NCBI GenBank assembly: GCA_030841965.1
Contig: JAUUSJ010000041.1
Span: 1 to 29,562, forward strand
Reading direction: 5' to 3'
Length of the DNA stretch: 29,562 bases
Origin: Blautia sp.
GTDB taxonomy: Bacteria; Bacillota; Clostridia; Lachnospirales; Lachnospiraceae
Of this stretch, positions 1 through 8,848 are shown in pieces. The stretch's first letter is position 1, and each line of letters starts with the position of its first letter. The notes under the pieces were generated by a model. It was not told where the DNA came from, made no database searches, and saw only the letters and a program-made list of their open reading frames with translations. The translations under genes were made by a program, and so were the position numbers.

Positions 1-95
1 CTCTCTTTGGACAGGAGAGGCGAGTTCGTGTTGGGCTTGAGGTGAAGGCGAAGATTGCGGCTGGGGAGTTTGAGAGGATGATGGAAGAATTATGA
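1..95 (+). CDS. 3' end of an unidentified upstream gene (partial)
   Basis: An open frame enters from the left edge and stops with TGA at 93-95. The visible tail is 30 residues, rich in Arg, Lys and Glu, and ends in FERMMEEL. Its stop overlaps the ATG of the following epimerase (ATGA at 92-95), the usual sign of translational coupling within one operon. The fragment is too short to assign a family. By position it should be an earlier gene of the polysaccharide operon, but that is inference only. Confidence 0.55.
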   Translation, partial: LFGQERRVRVGLEVKAKIAAGEFERMMEEL

Positions 96-1180
96 GTACA
101 GTGAGTTTAGAAAATAAAACAATATTGGTGACAGGTGCAGCTGGATTTATTGGTTCGAATCTTGTGAAACGAATCTGCGAAGAGGTACCGTCCGCCAAAG
201 TGATTGGTATCGACAATAAGAACGATTACTATGATGTGGCATTAAAAGATTTCCGTCTGAATGAGCTAAGTCAGTATTCTACTTTCACCTTTGTGAAAGG
301 CAGTATTGCCGATAAGGCTCTGATTATGGAACTTTTTGAAAAGTATCAGCCTGCTGTTGTTGTGAATCTTGCGGCACAGGCAGGTGTGCGTTACTCCATC
401 ACGAATCCAGATGCATATATAGAATCCAATCTGGTTGGATTCTTTCATATTTTGGAGGCATGTCGCCACTCCTATGATAATGGAGCTTCTGGCGTGGAGC
501 ATTTGGTCTATGCTTCCAGTTCGTCTGTCTACGGTTCAAATAAGAAAGTGCCATACAGTACGGAGGATAAAGTAGATAATCCAGTTTCTCTTTATGCCGC
601 TACGAAGAAATCGAATGAGTTGATGGCGCATGCATACTCTAAATTATATAATCTGCCATCTACGGGACTTCGATTTTTCACGGTGTACGGTCCCGCAGGG
701 CGTCCAGATATGGCTTATTTTGGTTTTACCAATAAGCTGGTGAAGGGCGAAAAAATTCAGATTTTTAATTATGGTAATTGCAAACGAGATTTTACTTATG
801 TGGACGATATCGTGGAGGGCGTTATTCGTGTGATGAAGAAGGCACCGAATCGAGAAAACGGCGAGGACGGTCTACCGATTCCACCGTATGCGGTTTATAA
901 CATTGGCAATCATAACCCAGAGAATCTACTAGATTTTGTGCAGATTCTTTCGGAGGAATTAGTTCGAGCTAAGGTACTGCCAGAGGATTATGACTTCGAG
1001 GCACATAAGGAGCTTGTACCGATGCAGCCAGGGGATGTACCTGTGACTTACGCAGATACGAGCGCATTGGAGAGAGATTTTGGGTATCAGCCATCGACCA
1101 GTCTGCGAGACGGTTTGCGAAAGTTTGCCGAGTGGTATGCAAAGTTTTATAAACCGCAGAGCTCACGAGAAGACAGATAA
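92..1180 (+). CDS. NAD-dependent epimerase, UDP-glucuronate 4-epimerase type
   Basis: A 362-residue extended short-chain dehydrogenase/reductase. It should interconvert UDP-glucuronate and UDP-galacturonate in the cytosol, supplying an acidic sugar nucleotide. The Rossmann motif GAAGFIG is at residues 15-21. The catalytic Ser lies in the ASSSSVYG stretch (about 141-148), and the YxxxK pair is Tyr168/Lys172. The downstream FFTVYGPAGRPDMA signature is typical of the glucuronate 4-epimerase (CapI-like) branch rather than GalE. The start ATG overlaps the stop of the preceding gene, and the UDP-glucose dehydrogenase that makes its substrate follows after 13 bp. The two together form a UDP-Glc to UDP-GlcA to UDP-GalA route. 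Substrate choice within this branch is inferred from family and neighbour; a related UDP-sugar epimerase remains possible. Confidence 0.87.
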   Translation: MSTVSLENKTILVTGAAGFIGSNLVKRICEEVPSAKVIGIDNKNDYYDVALKDFRLNELSQYSTFTFVKGSIADKALIMELFEKYQPAVVVNLAAQAGVRYSITNPDAYIESNLVGFFHILEACRHSYDNGASGVEHLVYASSSSVYGSNKKVPYSTEDKVDNPVSLYAATKKSNELMAHAYSKLYNLPSTGLRFFTVYGPAGRPDMAYFGFTNKLVKGEKIQIFNYGNCKRDFTYVDDIVEGVIRVMKKAPNRENGEDGLPIPPYAVYNIGNHNPENLLDFVQILSEELVRAKVLPEDYDFEAHKELVPMQPGDVPVTYADTSALERDFGYQPSTSLRDGLRKFAEWYAKFYKPQSSREDR

Positions 1181-1193
1181 AGAGGGAAGAAGA

Positions 1194-2444
1194 ATGAGAA
1201 ATTTTGAGGATTTAAAAATTGCAGTAGCTGGAACAGGATATGTTGGTCTTTCTATCGCTACCTTATTAGCACAGCACCATAAAGTTACAGCGGTAGATAT
1301 TGTGCCAGAGAAGGTTGATTTAATCAATCATAAAAAGTCTCCGATTCAAGATGAATACATTGAAAAGTATCTAGCAGAGAAGCAACTGAATTTGACAGCA
1401 ACTTTGGATGCAAAAGAGGCATATCGTGATGCAGACTTTGTAGTGATTGCAACTCCTACCAATTATGACAGTAAAAAGAATTTCTTTGACACGTCTGCGG
1501 TTGAGGCAGTGATTCAGTTGGTTATCGAGTTTAACCCAGAAGCGATTATGGTGATTAAGTCCACCATACCTGTCGGTTATACGGCAAGCATTCGTGAGAA
1601 ATTCCACTGTGACAATATTATTTTTAGTCCAGAATTTCTGCGGGAAAGCAAAGCTTTATACGATAACTTGTATCCGAGCCGTATCATTGTTGGTATCGAT
1701 GTAGAGAATGCACGACTCGTAAAGGCTGCACATACTTTCGCAGAACTTTTGCAGGAGGGCGCAATCAAAGAAAATATCGATACGCTGTTCATGGGCTTCA
1801 CGGAAGCCGAAGCGGTGAAATTATTTGCGAATACCTATCTCGCTTTGCGAGTGAGCTATTTTAATGAACTAGATACATACGCTGAGATGAAAGGGTTAAA
1901 TACACAGCAGATTATCAATGGTGTCTGCCTGGACCCTCGTATCGGCACCCATTACAATAATCCATCGTTTGGCTATGGTGGATATTGCCTTCCAAAAGAT
2001 ACGAAGCAGTTATTAGCCAATTATCAGGATGTGCCGGAGAACTTGATTGAGGCGATTGTCGAGAGCAATCGCACAAGAAAAGACTTCATTGCTGACCGTG
2101 TGTTAGAAATCGCTGGCGCATATGAAGCGAATGATAGTTGGGATAAGAACAAGGAGAAAGAAGTAGTGGTTGGTGTTTATCGTTTGACTATGAAAAGCAA
2201 TAGCGATAACTTTCGCCAGAGTTCTATTCAGGGCATTATGAAGCGAATTAAAGCGAAAGGTGCAACCGTTATCATCTATGAGCCGACTCTAAAAGATGGC
2301 GAGAAGTTTTTTGGATCAGTTGTAGTAAATGATTTGGAACAGTTCAAGAAACAGAGTCAGGCGATTATTGCAAACCGCTATGATAAGTGTCTGGATGATG
2401 TGAAAGAAAAAGTTTATACACGTGATATTTTTCAGAGAGATTAA
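1194..2444 (+). CDS. ugd: UDP-glucose 6-dehydrogenase
   Basis: A 416-residue enzyme oxidising UDP-glucose to UDP-glucuronate with two NAD+. The N-terminal Rossmann motif GTGYVG is at residues 13-18. It is followed by STIPVG (123-128) and SPEFLRESKA (145-154). The catalytic Cys265 sits in the family signature GYGGYCLPKDT. An open frame extends upstream to 1080, inside the epimerase gene, but the start at 1194 is preferred: it has AGAGGGAAG just upstream, begins at the Rossmann strand and follows the epimerase stop by 13 bp. The partner epimerase suggests that the product feeds galacturonate as well as glucuronate into the polymer. Base composition resembles the epimerase and is less AT-rich than the genes that follow. 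Confidence 0.93.
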   Translation: MRNFEDLKIAVAGTGYVGLSIATLLAQHHKVTAVDIVPEKVDLINHKKSPIQDEYIEKYLAEKQLNLTATLDAKEAYRDADFVVIATPTNYDSKKNFFDTSAVEAVIQLVIEFNPEAIMVIKSTIPVGYTASIREKFHCDNIIFSPEFLRESKALYDNLYPSRIIVGIDVENARLVKAAHTFAELLQEGAIKENIDTLFMGFTEAEAVKLFANTYLALRVSYFNELDTYAEMKGLNTQQIINGVCLDPRIGTHYNNPSFGYGGYCLPKDTKQLLANYQDVPENLIEAIVESNRTRKDFIADRVLEIAGAYEANDSWDKNKEKEVVVGVYRLTMKSNSDNFRQSSIQGIMKRIKAKGATVIIYEPTLKDGEKFFGSVVVNDLEQFKKQSQAIIANRYDKCLDDVKEKVYTRDIFQRD

Positions 2445-2461
2445 GATATATTGAGGACAGG

Positions 2462-3628
2462 ATGATGAAGATTGCTATAATTGGTCACAAGCGGATTCCG
2501 TCAAATGAGGGAGGAATAGAAAAAGGCGTTGAGCAGCATGCGATTCGTATGGTGAAAAGAGGAAATAATGTTACTGTATATAATCGTGGTGGACATAATG
2601 TTTTTGGAAAAGAATTTGATGGTAAAAAACTGAAAGAATACAAAGGAATTAAGATAGTCACAATTCCAACGGTTAAAGGAGCTGCATGTGTTCCGATATA
2701 TTCCTTTTTGGCTACTATTCATGCTGCAATTGCAAGGTACGATTGTGTGAGCTATAGAGCTTCTGGTTCATGCGTAATGATTCCGTTAGCTAAACTATTT
2801 GGTCTAAGAGTTGTTGCATCATTACATGGAATAGATAGTCAAAGAGATAAATGGGGTGGATTTGCTTCAAGATATCTGGAATTTGGCGAACGGATGGCAG
2901 CAACGAAAGCAGATGTATGCTTAGTTCTTTCAAAGAATATGAAGCAGTACATAAAAGATAAATATAATGCGGAATCCATTCTTTTTGCTAACGGTATTGA
3001 TGAGCCTAAGAAAAAGAAAGCACAGATTATAAGGGAAAAGTTTTCACTCGAAAAGGATGAATACCTTTTGTCATTAGGAAGAATTGTTCCTGAAAAAGGC
3101 ATTCATTATCTTATAAAGGCGTTCAAAAAATGTAAAACCTCAAAGAAGCTGGTAATTGCAGGTGGGGCAGAGGCAAACAAAGAATACTATAATAGCTTAG
3201 TAAAATTAGCCGAGGATGATTCACGAATTATTTTTTCTGGGTATGTATATGGCGATACAATTTCAGAGCTTTATAGTAATGCATATATATTCCTTTTACC
3301 AAGCAATCTTGAAGGAATGGCAAATGCTCTTTTAGAGGCAATGAGCTACGGAAATTGTTGTTTGATAAGTGATATTCCAGAAAATACAGAAGTAGTAGGA
3401 AAGTATGCGGAGTGGTTTGAAAAAGGAAATGTAAAAGACCTTCAATTAAAATTGCAATATCTTTTGGATAATGAAAGTGTTGTAAATGAGTATAAAGACA
3501 AAGCAGCAAGCTATATTTTGAGCAGATATGACTGGGATAAAGTGATAGATCAGATGCTGGAGGTATATAGTGGGAATGTTGTGGAATATGAGGATATTTT
3601 GAAAAGGTATGCAGTAAAAAAATCATAA
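2462..3628 (+). CDS. GT4-type glycosyltransferase with DUF1972-like N-terminus
   Basis: A 388-residue retaining GT-B glycosyltransferase. The N-terminus (IAIIGHKRIPSNEGGIE, residues 4-20) has the Gly/Glu-rich first loop seen in DUF1972-type rhamnosyl- and galactosyltransferases. The C-terminal Rossmann half starts near LSLGRIVPEKG (203-213). The EX7E nucleotide-sugar motif is Glu284 to Glu292 in EGMANALLE. It has no membrane segment, so it acts at the inner face of the membrane on the lipid-linked oligosaccharide. Two ATGs lie at 2462 and 2465 after GAGGACAGG, and either could be used. It is the first gene of the markedly AT-rich segment, 17 bp after ugd. The sugar donor and acceptor cannot be read from sequence; its position among the transferases hints at an early step. 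Confidence 0.85.
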   Translation: MMKIAIIGHKRIPSNEGGIEKGVEQHAIRMVKRGNNVTVYNRGGHNVFGKEFDGKKLKEYKGIKIVTIPTVKGAACVPIYSFLATIHAAIARYDCVSYRASGSCVMIPLAKLFGLRVVASLHGIDSQRDKWGGFASRYLEFGERMAATKADVCLVLSKNMKQYIKDKYNAESILFANGIDEPKKKKAQIIREKFSLEKDEYLLSLGRIVPEKGIHYLIKAFKKCKTSKKLVIAGGAEANKEYYNSLVKLAEDDSRIIFSGYVYGDTISELYSNAYIFLLPSNLEGMANALLEAMSYGNCCLISDIPENTEVVGKYAEWFEKGNVKDLQLKLQYLLDNESVVNEYKDKAASYILSRYDWDKVIDQMLEVYSGNVVEYEDILKRYAVKKS

Positions 3629-3659
3629 TAAGACTATGATGAGAGCAGGAGCTTGGTAA

Positions 3660-4739
3660 ATGGTGGAACATAAGAATATAGATTTTTATATTAGTAGCCT
3701 TTCTGGTGGAGGGGCAGAACATGTATTGGTTAACTTGGCTACTTCGTTTTCAAAAATGGGGAACAGGGTAAGTATTACCTCATTAGAGAGAAGAAAACAG
3801 TTTTATATAGTTGATGATGATATCGAAGTAATTCGTTATAACCATGTAAAAGATAATGCGCTTTTTGGAATCATAAAGGATATTTCAAGTGTGAGACGGC
3901 AACTAAAGAATAGAAAAGATACAGATGTAGCTGTGTCATTCCTTGGTAGAACCAATATTGTTCTTTCGATTGCGTCAATCGGAACAAAACAAAAGATAGT
4001 AATTTGTGATAGAAATAACTTAGCAAGAAAATATTCAAAATGGGTATTCTCATTATTATGCGCTGTTTATTTGTTGGCAGATGAATTGATTGTTCAAACT
4101 AATGAAATTATAGATATTTATCCAAAGTTTCTTAGAAAAAAGATTAAGGTTCTTGAAAATCCCTTGGATTTCAAGGAGATGGATAAACAATGCATGGGAG
4201 AAATAGAAAAATCTAATACATTGATTTCAGTTGGACGATTAGAACGTCAAAAAGATTATAAGACATTAGTATCAGCGTTTGCTAAAATTGCGGACAATCA
4301 CAAAGAGTGGAATATAAAAATATATGGAAAAGGTGATATGAGAGAAGATATTCAAAAGTGGATAGATCAGGCAGGTATGACAGAACGTATTTTACTTTGC
4401 GGTGTAACACATACACCTTTTCTTGAAATGAAAAAAGCAAAAATATTTGTTCTTTCGTCGTTTTTTGAAGGTTTCCCCAATGTACTTTGCGAAGCTATGT
4501 ATGCTGGTTTGCCATGTATATCAACAGCTTGCCAAAGCGGACCAAAAGATTTGATTCAAGATGGTGAAAATGGTTTATTGGTTGAAGTGGGCAATGTTGA
4601 TGAGATGGCAGAGAAGCTGGATTTGCTCATGTCGAATCAATTGATGCGTAATTCGTTGGGAACAGAAGCAAAAAAAAGGATATTGAGACTGGATAGTAAA
4701 ATTGTCTGTAAGCGTTGGTTAGATACACTTGTAGAATGA
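3660..4739 (+). CDS. GT4-type glycosyltransferase
   Basis: A 359-residue GT-B enzyme of the GT4 kind. The N-terminal loop is SSLSGGGAE (residues 12-20), as in GalNAc- and Gal-transferases of capsule clusters. The second Rossmann half opens with SVGRLERQKDY (190-200). The EX7E motif is Glu270 to Glu278 in EGFPNVLCE, followed by AMYAGLPCIST. The protein has no clear transmembrane helix; a hydrophobic patch near 128-140 could touch the membrane. The ATG at 3660 follows an AGGAG about 10 bp upstream. It lies 31 bp after the previous transferase and 20 bp before the next one, in the same operon. Each transferase probably adds one sugar of the repeat unit; which one is unknown. Confidence 0.87.
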   Translation: MVEHKNIDFYISSLSGGGAEHVLVNLATSFSKMGNRVSITSLERRKQFYIVDDDIEVIRYNHVKDNALFGIIKDISSVRRQLKNRKDTDVAVSFLGRTNIVLSIASIGTKQKIVICDRNNLARKYSKWVFSLLCAVYLLADELIVQTNEIIDIYPKFLRKKIKVLENPLDFKEMDKQCMGEIEKSNTLISVGRLERQKDYKTLVSAFAKIADNHKEWNIKIYGKGDMREDIQKWIDQAGMTERILLCGVTHTPFLEMKKAKIFVLSSFFEGFPNVLCEAMYAGLPCISTACQSGPKDLIQDGENGLLVEVGNVDEMAEKLDLLMSNQLMRNSLGTEAKKRILRLDSKIVCKRWLDTLVE

Positions 4740-4759
4740 TATAAGAAAGGCGGGAAGCA

Positions 4760-5944
4760 ATGTTGAAAGAGAAAAAGAGAATATTTATTCTAGGAGCGCC
4801 AGGATTTCCACGAGGGTCGGCAGGTGCAAATTACGATCAATATCTGGCATTGGCATTGCTAAAAGCTGGGTGGAAGGTTATTATTCTGGGTAAGGGAACA
4901 AACAGGCTAAAGGATAAAATTGGAAGCATATATATATATAAGGGTATTGAATATAGGAATGAAAAGCCAACGAAGATTGAAAAATATGGAATGGCTTGTG
5001 AGTTCTATATTGAAATGTATAAAGAATATAAGATGAGCATGGATGATTATTATATTCTTCATGATATTGGTTGGATAGCACAGAAATGGCTTGCAAAGAG
5101 AGTAGGAACGGATCATATGGCGTATATTCATTATGAAGATTTGCTTCCGATTCAATATAGGCATTATTTGGTAAATCCACGATATTGGGGGATGATTTTC
5201 AAGTGGAAATTCAAGCTTGAAAAAGTTCCAAAAGCGCTTCCAATAAGTGAAAGATTGCAATCTATCGAGATGGAGCATGGATGCAAAAATACGCTGATTC
5301 TTCCTATAATGTCTGATCCAGATGAGTTTGGTGAAGTGAAACGTTTGTCTAAGCCTCAAATATTAAAGTTCATATATTCAGGAGCAAAGGCGAATACACA
5401 TGAGGATGATTTGACGTTATTGTTTCAAGCACTTCAGATGTTATCTGATGATGAGAAAAAGAGCATTGAAATTCATATCACTGGAATGGATCAAGAAAAA
5501 CTAAAAGAGAAAGTTGGAAACCCAAAATTGATAAAAGGAATTCAACTGGAAGTTCATGGGTGGATGAAATATAGCAAACTCATAGATTTGTATAGAAAAA
5601 TGGATTTTCTGGCACTTCCACGTTTCAAAAATGGAGTGACAGAAGCAAATTTTCCCAGTAAAATTCCAGAGAGCCTATCGTTTGGAATAATTCCAGTTTG
5701 CTCAAAGGTAGGAGACTATACAAAAATATATTTGAAGGATGGGTATAATAGCTTTTTGTTTGAAACAGGTAATGTGAATGAGTGTATGAGTTCAATCCGC
5801 AAGGCTCTTAACATGACAGAAGAGGAATATTTACAGATGAGAGGAAACGCAAGAAAGACCGCAGTAGAAGAGTTTGGGTATAAAAATTGGTCTGAAAGAA
5901 TTTCACGTTTTCTTGTAGAGCAAAGGAATATTGAGAATTCATAA
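4760..5944 (+). CDS. GT-B fold glycosyltransferase (divergent)
   Basis: A 394-residue protein that looks like a two-domain GT-B transferase. The first Rossmann half begins ILGAPGFPRGSAGANYD (residues 10-26) with a Gly-rich loop. The second half carries FPSKIPESLSFGIIPV, where a Glu spaced eight residues from another Glu replaces the canonical EX7E. That layout is common in divergent GT1/GT4-like enzymes of exopolysaccharide loci. No signal peptide or membrane helix is visible. It starts at the ATG after AGAAAGGCGGG and shares the operon spacing of its neighbours. It could be a non-classical GT4 enzyme; donor and linkage are unknown. Confidence 0.72.
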   Translation: MLKEKKRIFILGAPGFPRGSAGANYDQYLALALLKAGWKVIILGKGTNRLKDKIGSIYIYKGIEYRNEKPTKIEKYGMACEFYIEMYKEYKMSMDDYYILHDIGWIAQKWLAKRVGTDHMAYIHYEDLLPIQYRHYLVNPRYWGMIFKWKFKLEKVPKALPISERLQSIEMEHGCKNTLILPIMSDPDEFGEVKRLSKPQILKFIYSGAKANTHEDDLTLLFQALQMLSDDEKKSIEIHITGMDQEKLKEKVGNPKLIKGIQLEVHGWMKYSKLIDLYRKMDFLALPRFKNGVTEANFPSKIPESLSFGIIPVCSKVGDYTKIYLKDGYNSFLFETGNVNECMSSIRKALNMTEEEYLQMRGNARKTAVEEFGYKNWSERISRFLVEQRNIENS

Positions 5945-5984
5945 TCCAGCAAAAATGATTCGGAAAAAATAGAAAGGCACTTAG

Positions 5985-7154
5985 ATGAAGTTATTATTTG
6001 TAATAAGTAATCTTGAAATAGGCGGAACACGCCGAAGTTTGTTGAATCTTCTTTCATATATGTCAAATTATGATGTTGACTTGGATTTATTGATTTTTTC
6101 ACCTTATGGTGCGTATGAAAATTCTGTTCCTAACAAAGTAAAAGTAATAAAAGGAAACTTACTTATGCAGGGACATTTTTCTGAAAGGAAAACATTAAAT
6201 CATAGGTATAAACTTTTGTTTTATCGGGCAGTTGGTTCAATGGGAGCTAAAATAATAGGAGAGGATAAGTTCTGGGATTCTGTTTTGAAAAAATTTGCAA
6301 AAAAGAAAATCAAAAATGATTATGATGCGGTGATAGGATTTCAGGAAGGATTTAGTAATTTTTTTACGACGTTTACGGATATTGAGCCGCGGTTTATTTG
6401 GATGCATAATGATTATAATAACATTCCAAGATATAGAATCAGAACTGAAAATGCATATTTAACTGTAAATCAAATTTTCTTTGTCGCTGAAACTGCAAAG
6501 AAATCGTTTGTTAAAGCATTTCCATCATTAGAAAATAGAATGAGTGTTATTAAAAATATAGTACCAATAGATGATATTCGGAGAAAAGCGCAAGAAGAAA
6601 TAAGTGATGAATATTATCAAAAGGAGAAGATTAATCTTATTTCGGTTGGCAGAATCGAAAAACAAAAGGCGTTTGATAGGATTATTGGCATTCTTAATAG
6701 AATGGGTGGACGAAGAAATCGAATTAATTGGATAATTGTAGGAGAGGGAACTCAAAAAAATAAAATTGAAAATATGTTGTTTCAAAACGGATTCCAAGAC
6801 ATAGTGCGTTTCGTCGGAATGAAGAGTAATCCGTATCCTTATATGGCAAAGGCTGATTTGTTTGTATTAACATCGGAATATGAATCACAACCGATGGTAA
6901 TTATGGAATCACTTATAGCAGGAACACCTGTGATAAGCACTAATTTTGATTCGGCGTATGAATTGCTCGAAGATAAAAAATATGGAATTATTTGTGATAA
7001 TACAGAAGAAGGAATAACAGAGAAGTTATTAGAGATAATTGAGAGTCCAGAAATACTGAGGGAGATGAAAAGACATACACCAGAATTTGTGTATGATAAC
7101 GATTCTATTGTACATCAGATCTTTCATGTAGTTAATGAAAGCAAAAATGAGTGA
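5985..7154 (+). CDS. GT4-type glycosyltransferase
   Basis: A 389-residue GT-B transferase. The N-terminal half starts LLFVISNLEIGGTRRS (residues 3-18), the usual GT4 loop with two Gly. The second half opens with ISVGRIEKQKAFDR (219-232), and the EX7E motif is Glu300 to Glu308 in ESQPMVIME, followed by AGTPVIST. It lies 40 bp after the previous transferase, with AGAAAGGCAC before the ATG. The polymerase gene begins 14 bp downstream. It should add a sugar of the oligosaccharide repeat on the cytosolic side; specificity is not predictable. Confidence 0.86.
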   Translation: MKLLFVISNLEIGGTRRSLLNLLSYMSNYDVDLDLLIFSPYGAYENSVPNKVKVIKGNLLMQGHFSERKTLNHRYKLLFYRAVGSMGAKIIGEDKFWDSVLKKFAKKKIKNDYDAVIGFQEGFSNFFTTFTDIEPRFIWMHNDYNNIPRYRIRTENAYLTVNQIFFVAETAKKSFVKAFPSLENRMSVIKNIVPIDDIRRKAQEEISDEYYQKEKINLISVGRIEKQKAFDRIIGILNRMGGRRNRINWIIVGEGTQKNKIENMLFQNGFQDIVRFVGMKSNPYPYMAKADLFVLTSEYESQPMVIMESLIAGTPVISTNFDSAYELLEDKKYGIICDNTEEGITEKLLEIIESPEILREMKRHTPEFVYDNDSIVHQIFHVVNESKNE

Positions 7155-7168
7155 GAAGGTGGGAGTAA

Positions 7169-8317
7169 ATGAAAATCAGTAAATATAGCATTAAGTATTT
7201 CGTTTTAATGGCAATACTTATTTATCCTATTGGATATTTTTATTTTGTCCCTCAACTTAGATACATATATAGGTATGGTAAATGGATTATTGTTGCCTTT
7301 GGAATTATATTTTTTTTGAAGCAAATATATAAACCAAGTAGAATTGCGATTTTGATTATTGTGCTTGAACTTTATCTTGGAGTTATGACAATATTCAGGG
7401 AAGGAAATATTTCAACATGGATGAATTATGCATTACCTAATATAGCAATGACATTTTTAATTGATTATGGAATTAAAAGAAATCCAAAAGTAGTGATAAA
7501 AAGTGTAGGGATAATAGGAATGATTCATTTGATTATAAATGCAATATTTGGATTTGTGACTTATAATGGAATGAACTGGTATTGGTTGGGATTACGTGTA
7601 AGAATTGCTTCATATGCGTTTCCAGTTATTGCTACGTTGTTAATAGCTTTTTTTCATTTTAAGAAAAATAATAAGTACAAGGTTTCGTGGATGATAATGC
7701 TTTTGGTAACTATTGGGATTTCTATTTGTTTTTTTTTAATGGAGCAAGTTGCAACTGCGTTGGTTTCAATGGGAGTTCTAATTATTTATTTCGTTGTTTT
7801 TAATTTTACTGAGCGAGTTACAGCAACTTTTGCGTTAAAAGCATGGTTTATAGAAATTGGAATTAATATTGGAATAGTATTTTTTGGAATTCAATCGCAA
7901 TTCGCGTGGTTGATTGAAGGTGTTTTAGGTAAGTCGTTAACATTTACAGGAAGAACAACAATTTGGAATTCAGCATTTCAACAGGGAATGAAACACTTTA
8001 TATTAGGAAGTGGAATAGGAACAGCACAAGTATTTAATGATAACGGAGTTACATATGAGCATAACCAATTGCTTAATATGTTTTACTCAGGTGGATTGAT
8101 AGCCCTTGTGCTTTTTTTGATTATTGTTTTTATTTGTATGAAAAAAGTAAGTAACATCAAGAATAGCATGCTTAATAAAATAATGTCTGCCGTTATTTTG
8201 GCATGTTCCATTGAAATGATAACAGAGCATCCGTTTGAAAATGCGCTTTTTGTTGTAGTATTAGTGATTGCTTATCATAGCAGTTATATTCAAGAGGTAT
8301 TAGAGGAGAAGTTATGA
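7169..8317 (+). CDS. O-antigen polymerase/ligase-type membrane protein (Wzy-like)
   Basis: A 382-residue polytopic membrane protein with about ten hydrophobic stretches spread over its length. Between residues about 258 and 300 it has the Wzy/WaaL-type hallmark: GRTTIWNSAF, then GSGIGTAQVF and a polar loop containing YEHNQLLNMFYSGG, followed by a membrane helix. Together with the flippase at 8849 this indicates Wzx/Wzy-dependent assembly: repeat units are flipped across the membrane and polymerised outside. It starts after GAAGGTGGGAG, and its stop overlaps the next ATG by 4 bp. A ligase role cannot be excluded from sequence, but in a Gram-positive cps operon a polymerase is more likely. Confidence 0.8.
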   Translation: MKISKYSIKYFVLMAILIYPIGYFYFVPQLRYIYRYGKWIIVAFGIIFFLKQIYKPSRIAILIIVLELYLGVMTIFREGNISTWMNYALPNIAMTFLIDYGIKRNPKVVIKSVGIIGMIHLIINAIFGFVTYNGMNWYWLGLRVRIASYAFPVIATLLIAFFHFKKNNKYKVSWMIMLLVTIGISICFFLMEQVATALVSMGVLIIYFVVFNFTERVTATFALKAWFIEIGINIGIVFFGIQSQFAWLIEGVLGKSLTFTGRTTIWNSAFQQGMKHFILGSGIGTAQVFNDNGVTYEHNQLLNMFYSGGLIALVLFLIIVFICMKKVSNIKNSMLNKIMSAVILACSIEMITEHPFENALFVVVLVIAYHSSYIQEVLEEKL

Positions 8318-8832
8318 TATCAACGATTAGCATTTTGAAAATCTTATTTTATAAAATCAAATATCAAAAAAGGATAGCATGTAATCTATACCAAAAATGG
8401 CATGGGCTAAATATTGCAATTTCTTCAGATGGTAATGTTCAAATCGGAAAACGCTTAAAGACGCGTGGACAAGATCATATTTTGGTTGAGGGTGGAAATT
8501 TGAAGGTAGGTGATTATTGTTTTCTCAATTATAATGTTTCTGTTACCTGTAAAGACAATATTTCAATCGGGTCACATGTGCAGATAGCAAATAATGTAGT
8601 CATTGTAGATCATAATCATGATTATAAAAATGGTGGTTTTGTTTGTGGTGCTGTTTCTATTGAAGATGGTGTTTGGATTGGGGCAAATGCAGTTGTACTT
8701 CCAGGTGTAACAATTGGAAGATGTGCAGTAGTAGCTGCGGGATGTGTCGTTAATAGAAATGTTCCAGAATACGCTATTATTGCAGGAGTGCCAGGTAAAG
8801 TAATCGGATATTATAGTAAAGAGCAGGTTTGA
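8314..8832 (+). CDS. Hexapeptide-repeat (left-handed beta-helix) acyltransferase
   Basis: A 172-residue O-acetyltransferase-type protein. From about residue 60 it shows hexapeptide turns (for example ISIGSH, VWIGAN, VTIGRC) ending with the IIAGVPGKVIG closure typical of the CysE/LacA/NodL and Wb acetyltransferases. A His-rich stretch, VDHNHDY near residue 107, probably holds the catalytic His. The first 35 residues are basic and helical. Its ATG overlaps the polymerase stop (ATGA), so it is translationally coupled. It probably decorates a sugar of the polysaccharide with acetyl from acetyl-CoA. Confidence 0.85.
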   Translation: MISTISILKILFYKIKYQKRIACNLYQKWHGLNIAISSDGNVQIGKRLKTRGQDHILVEGGNLKVGDYCFLNYNVSVTCKDNISIGSHVQIANNVVIVDHNHDYKNGGFVCGAVSIEDGVWIGANAVVLPGVTIGRCAVVAAGCVVNRNVPEYAIIAGVPGKVIGYYSKEQV

Positions 8833-8848
8833 GAGGTGGAGAAAATAA

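Noticed and set aside
3228..3722. Minus-strand open frame of 164 codons
   Set aside because: Antisense to two well-supported glycosyltransferases, with low-complexity His/Leu/Ser composition and no family features.
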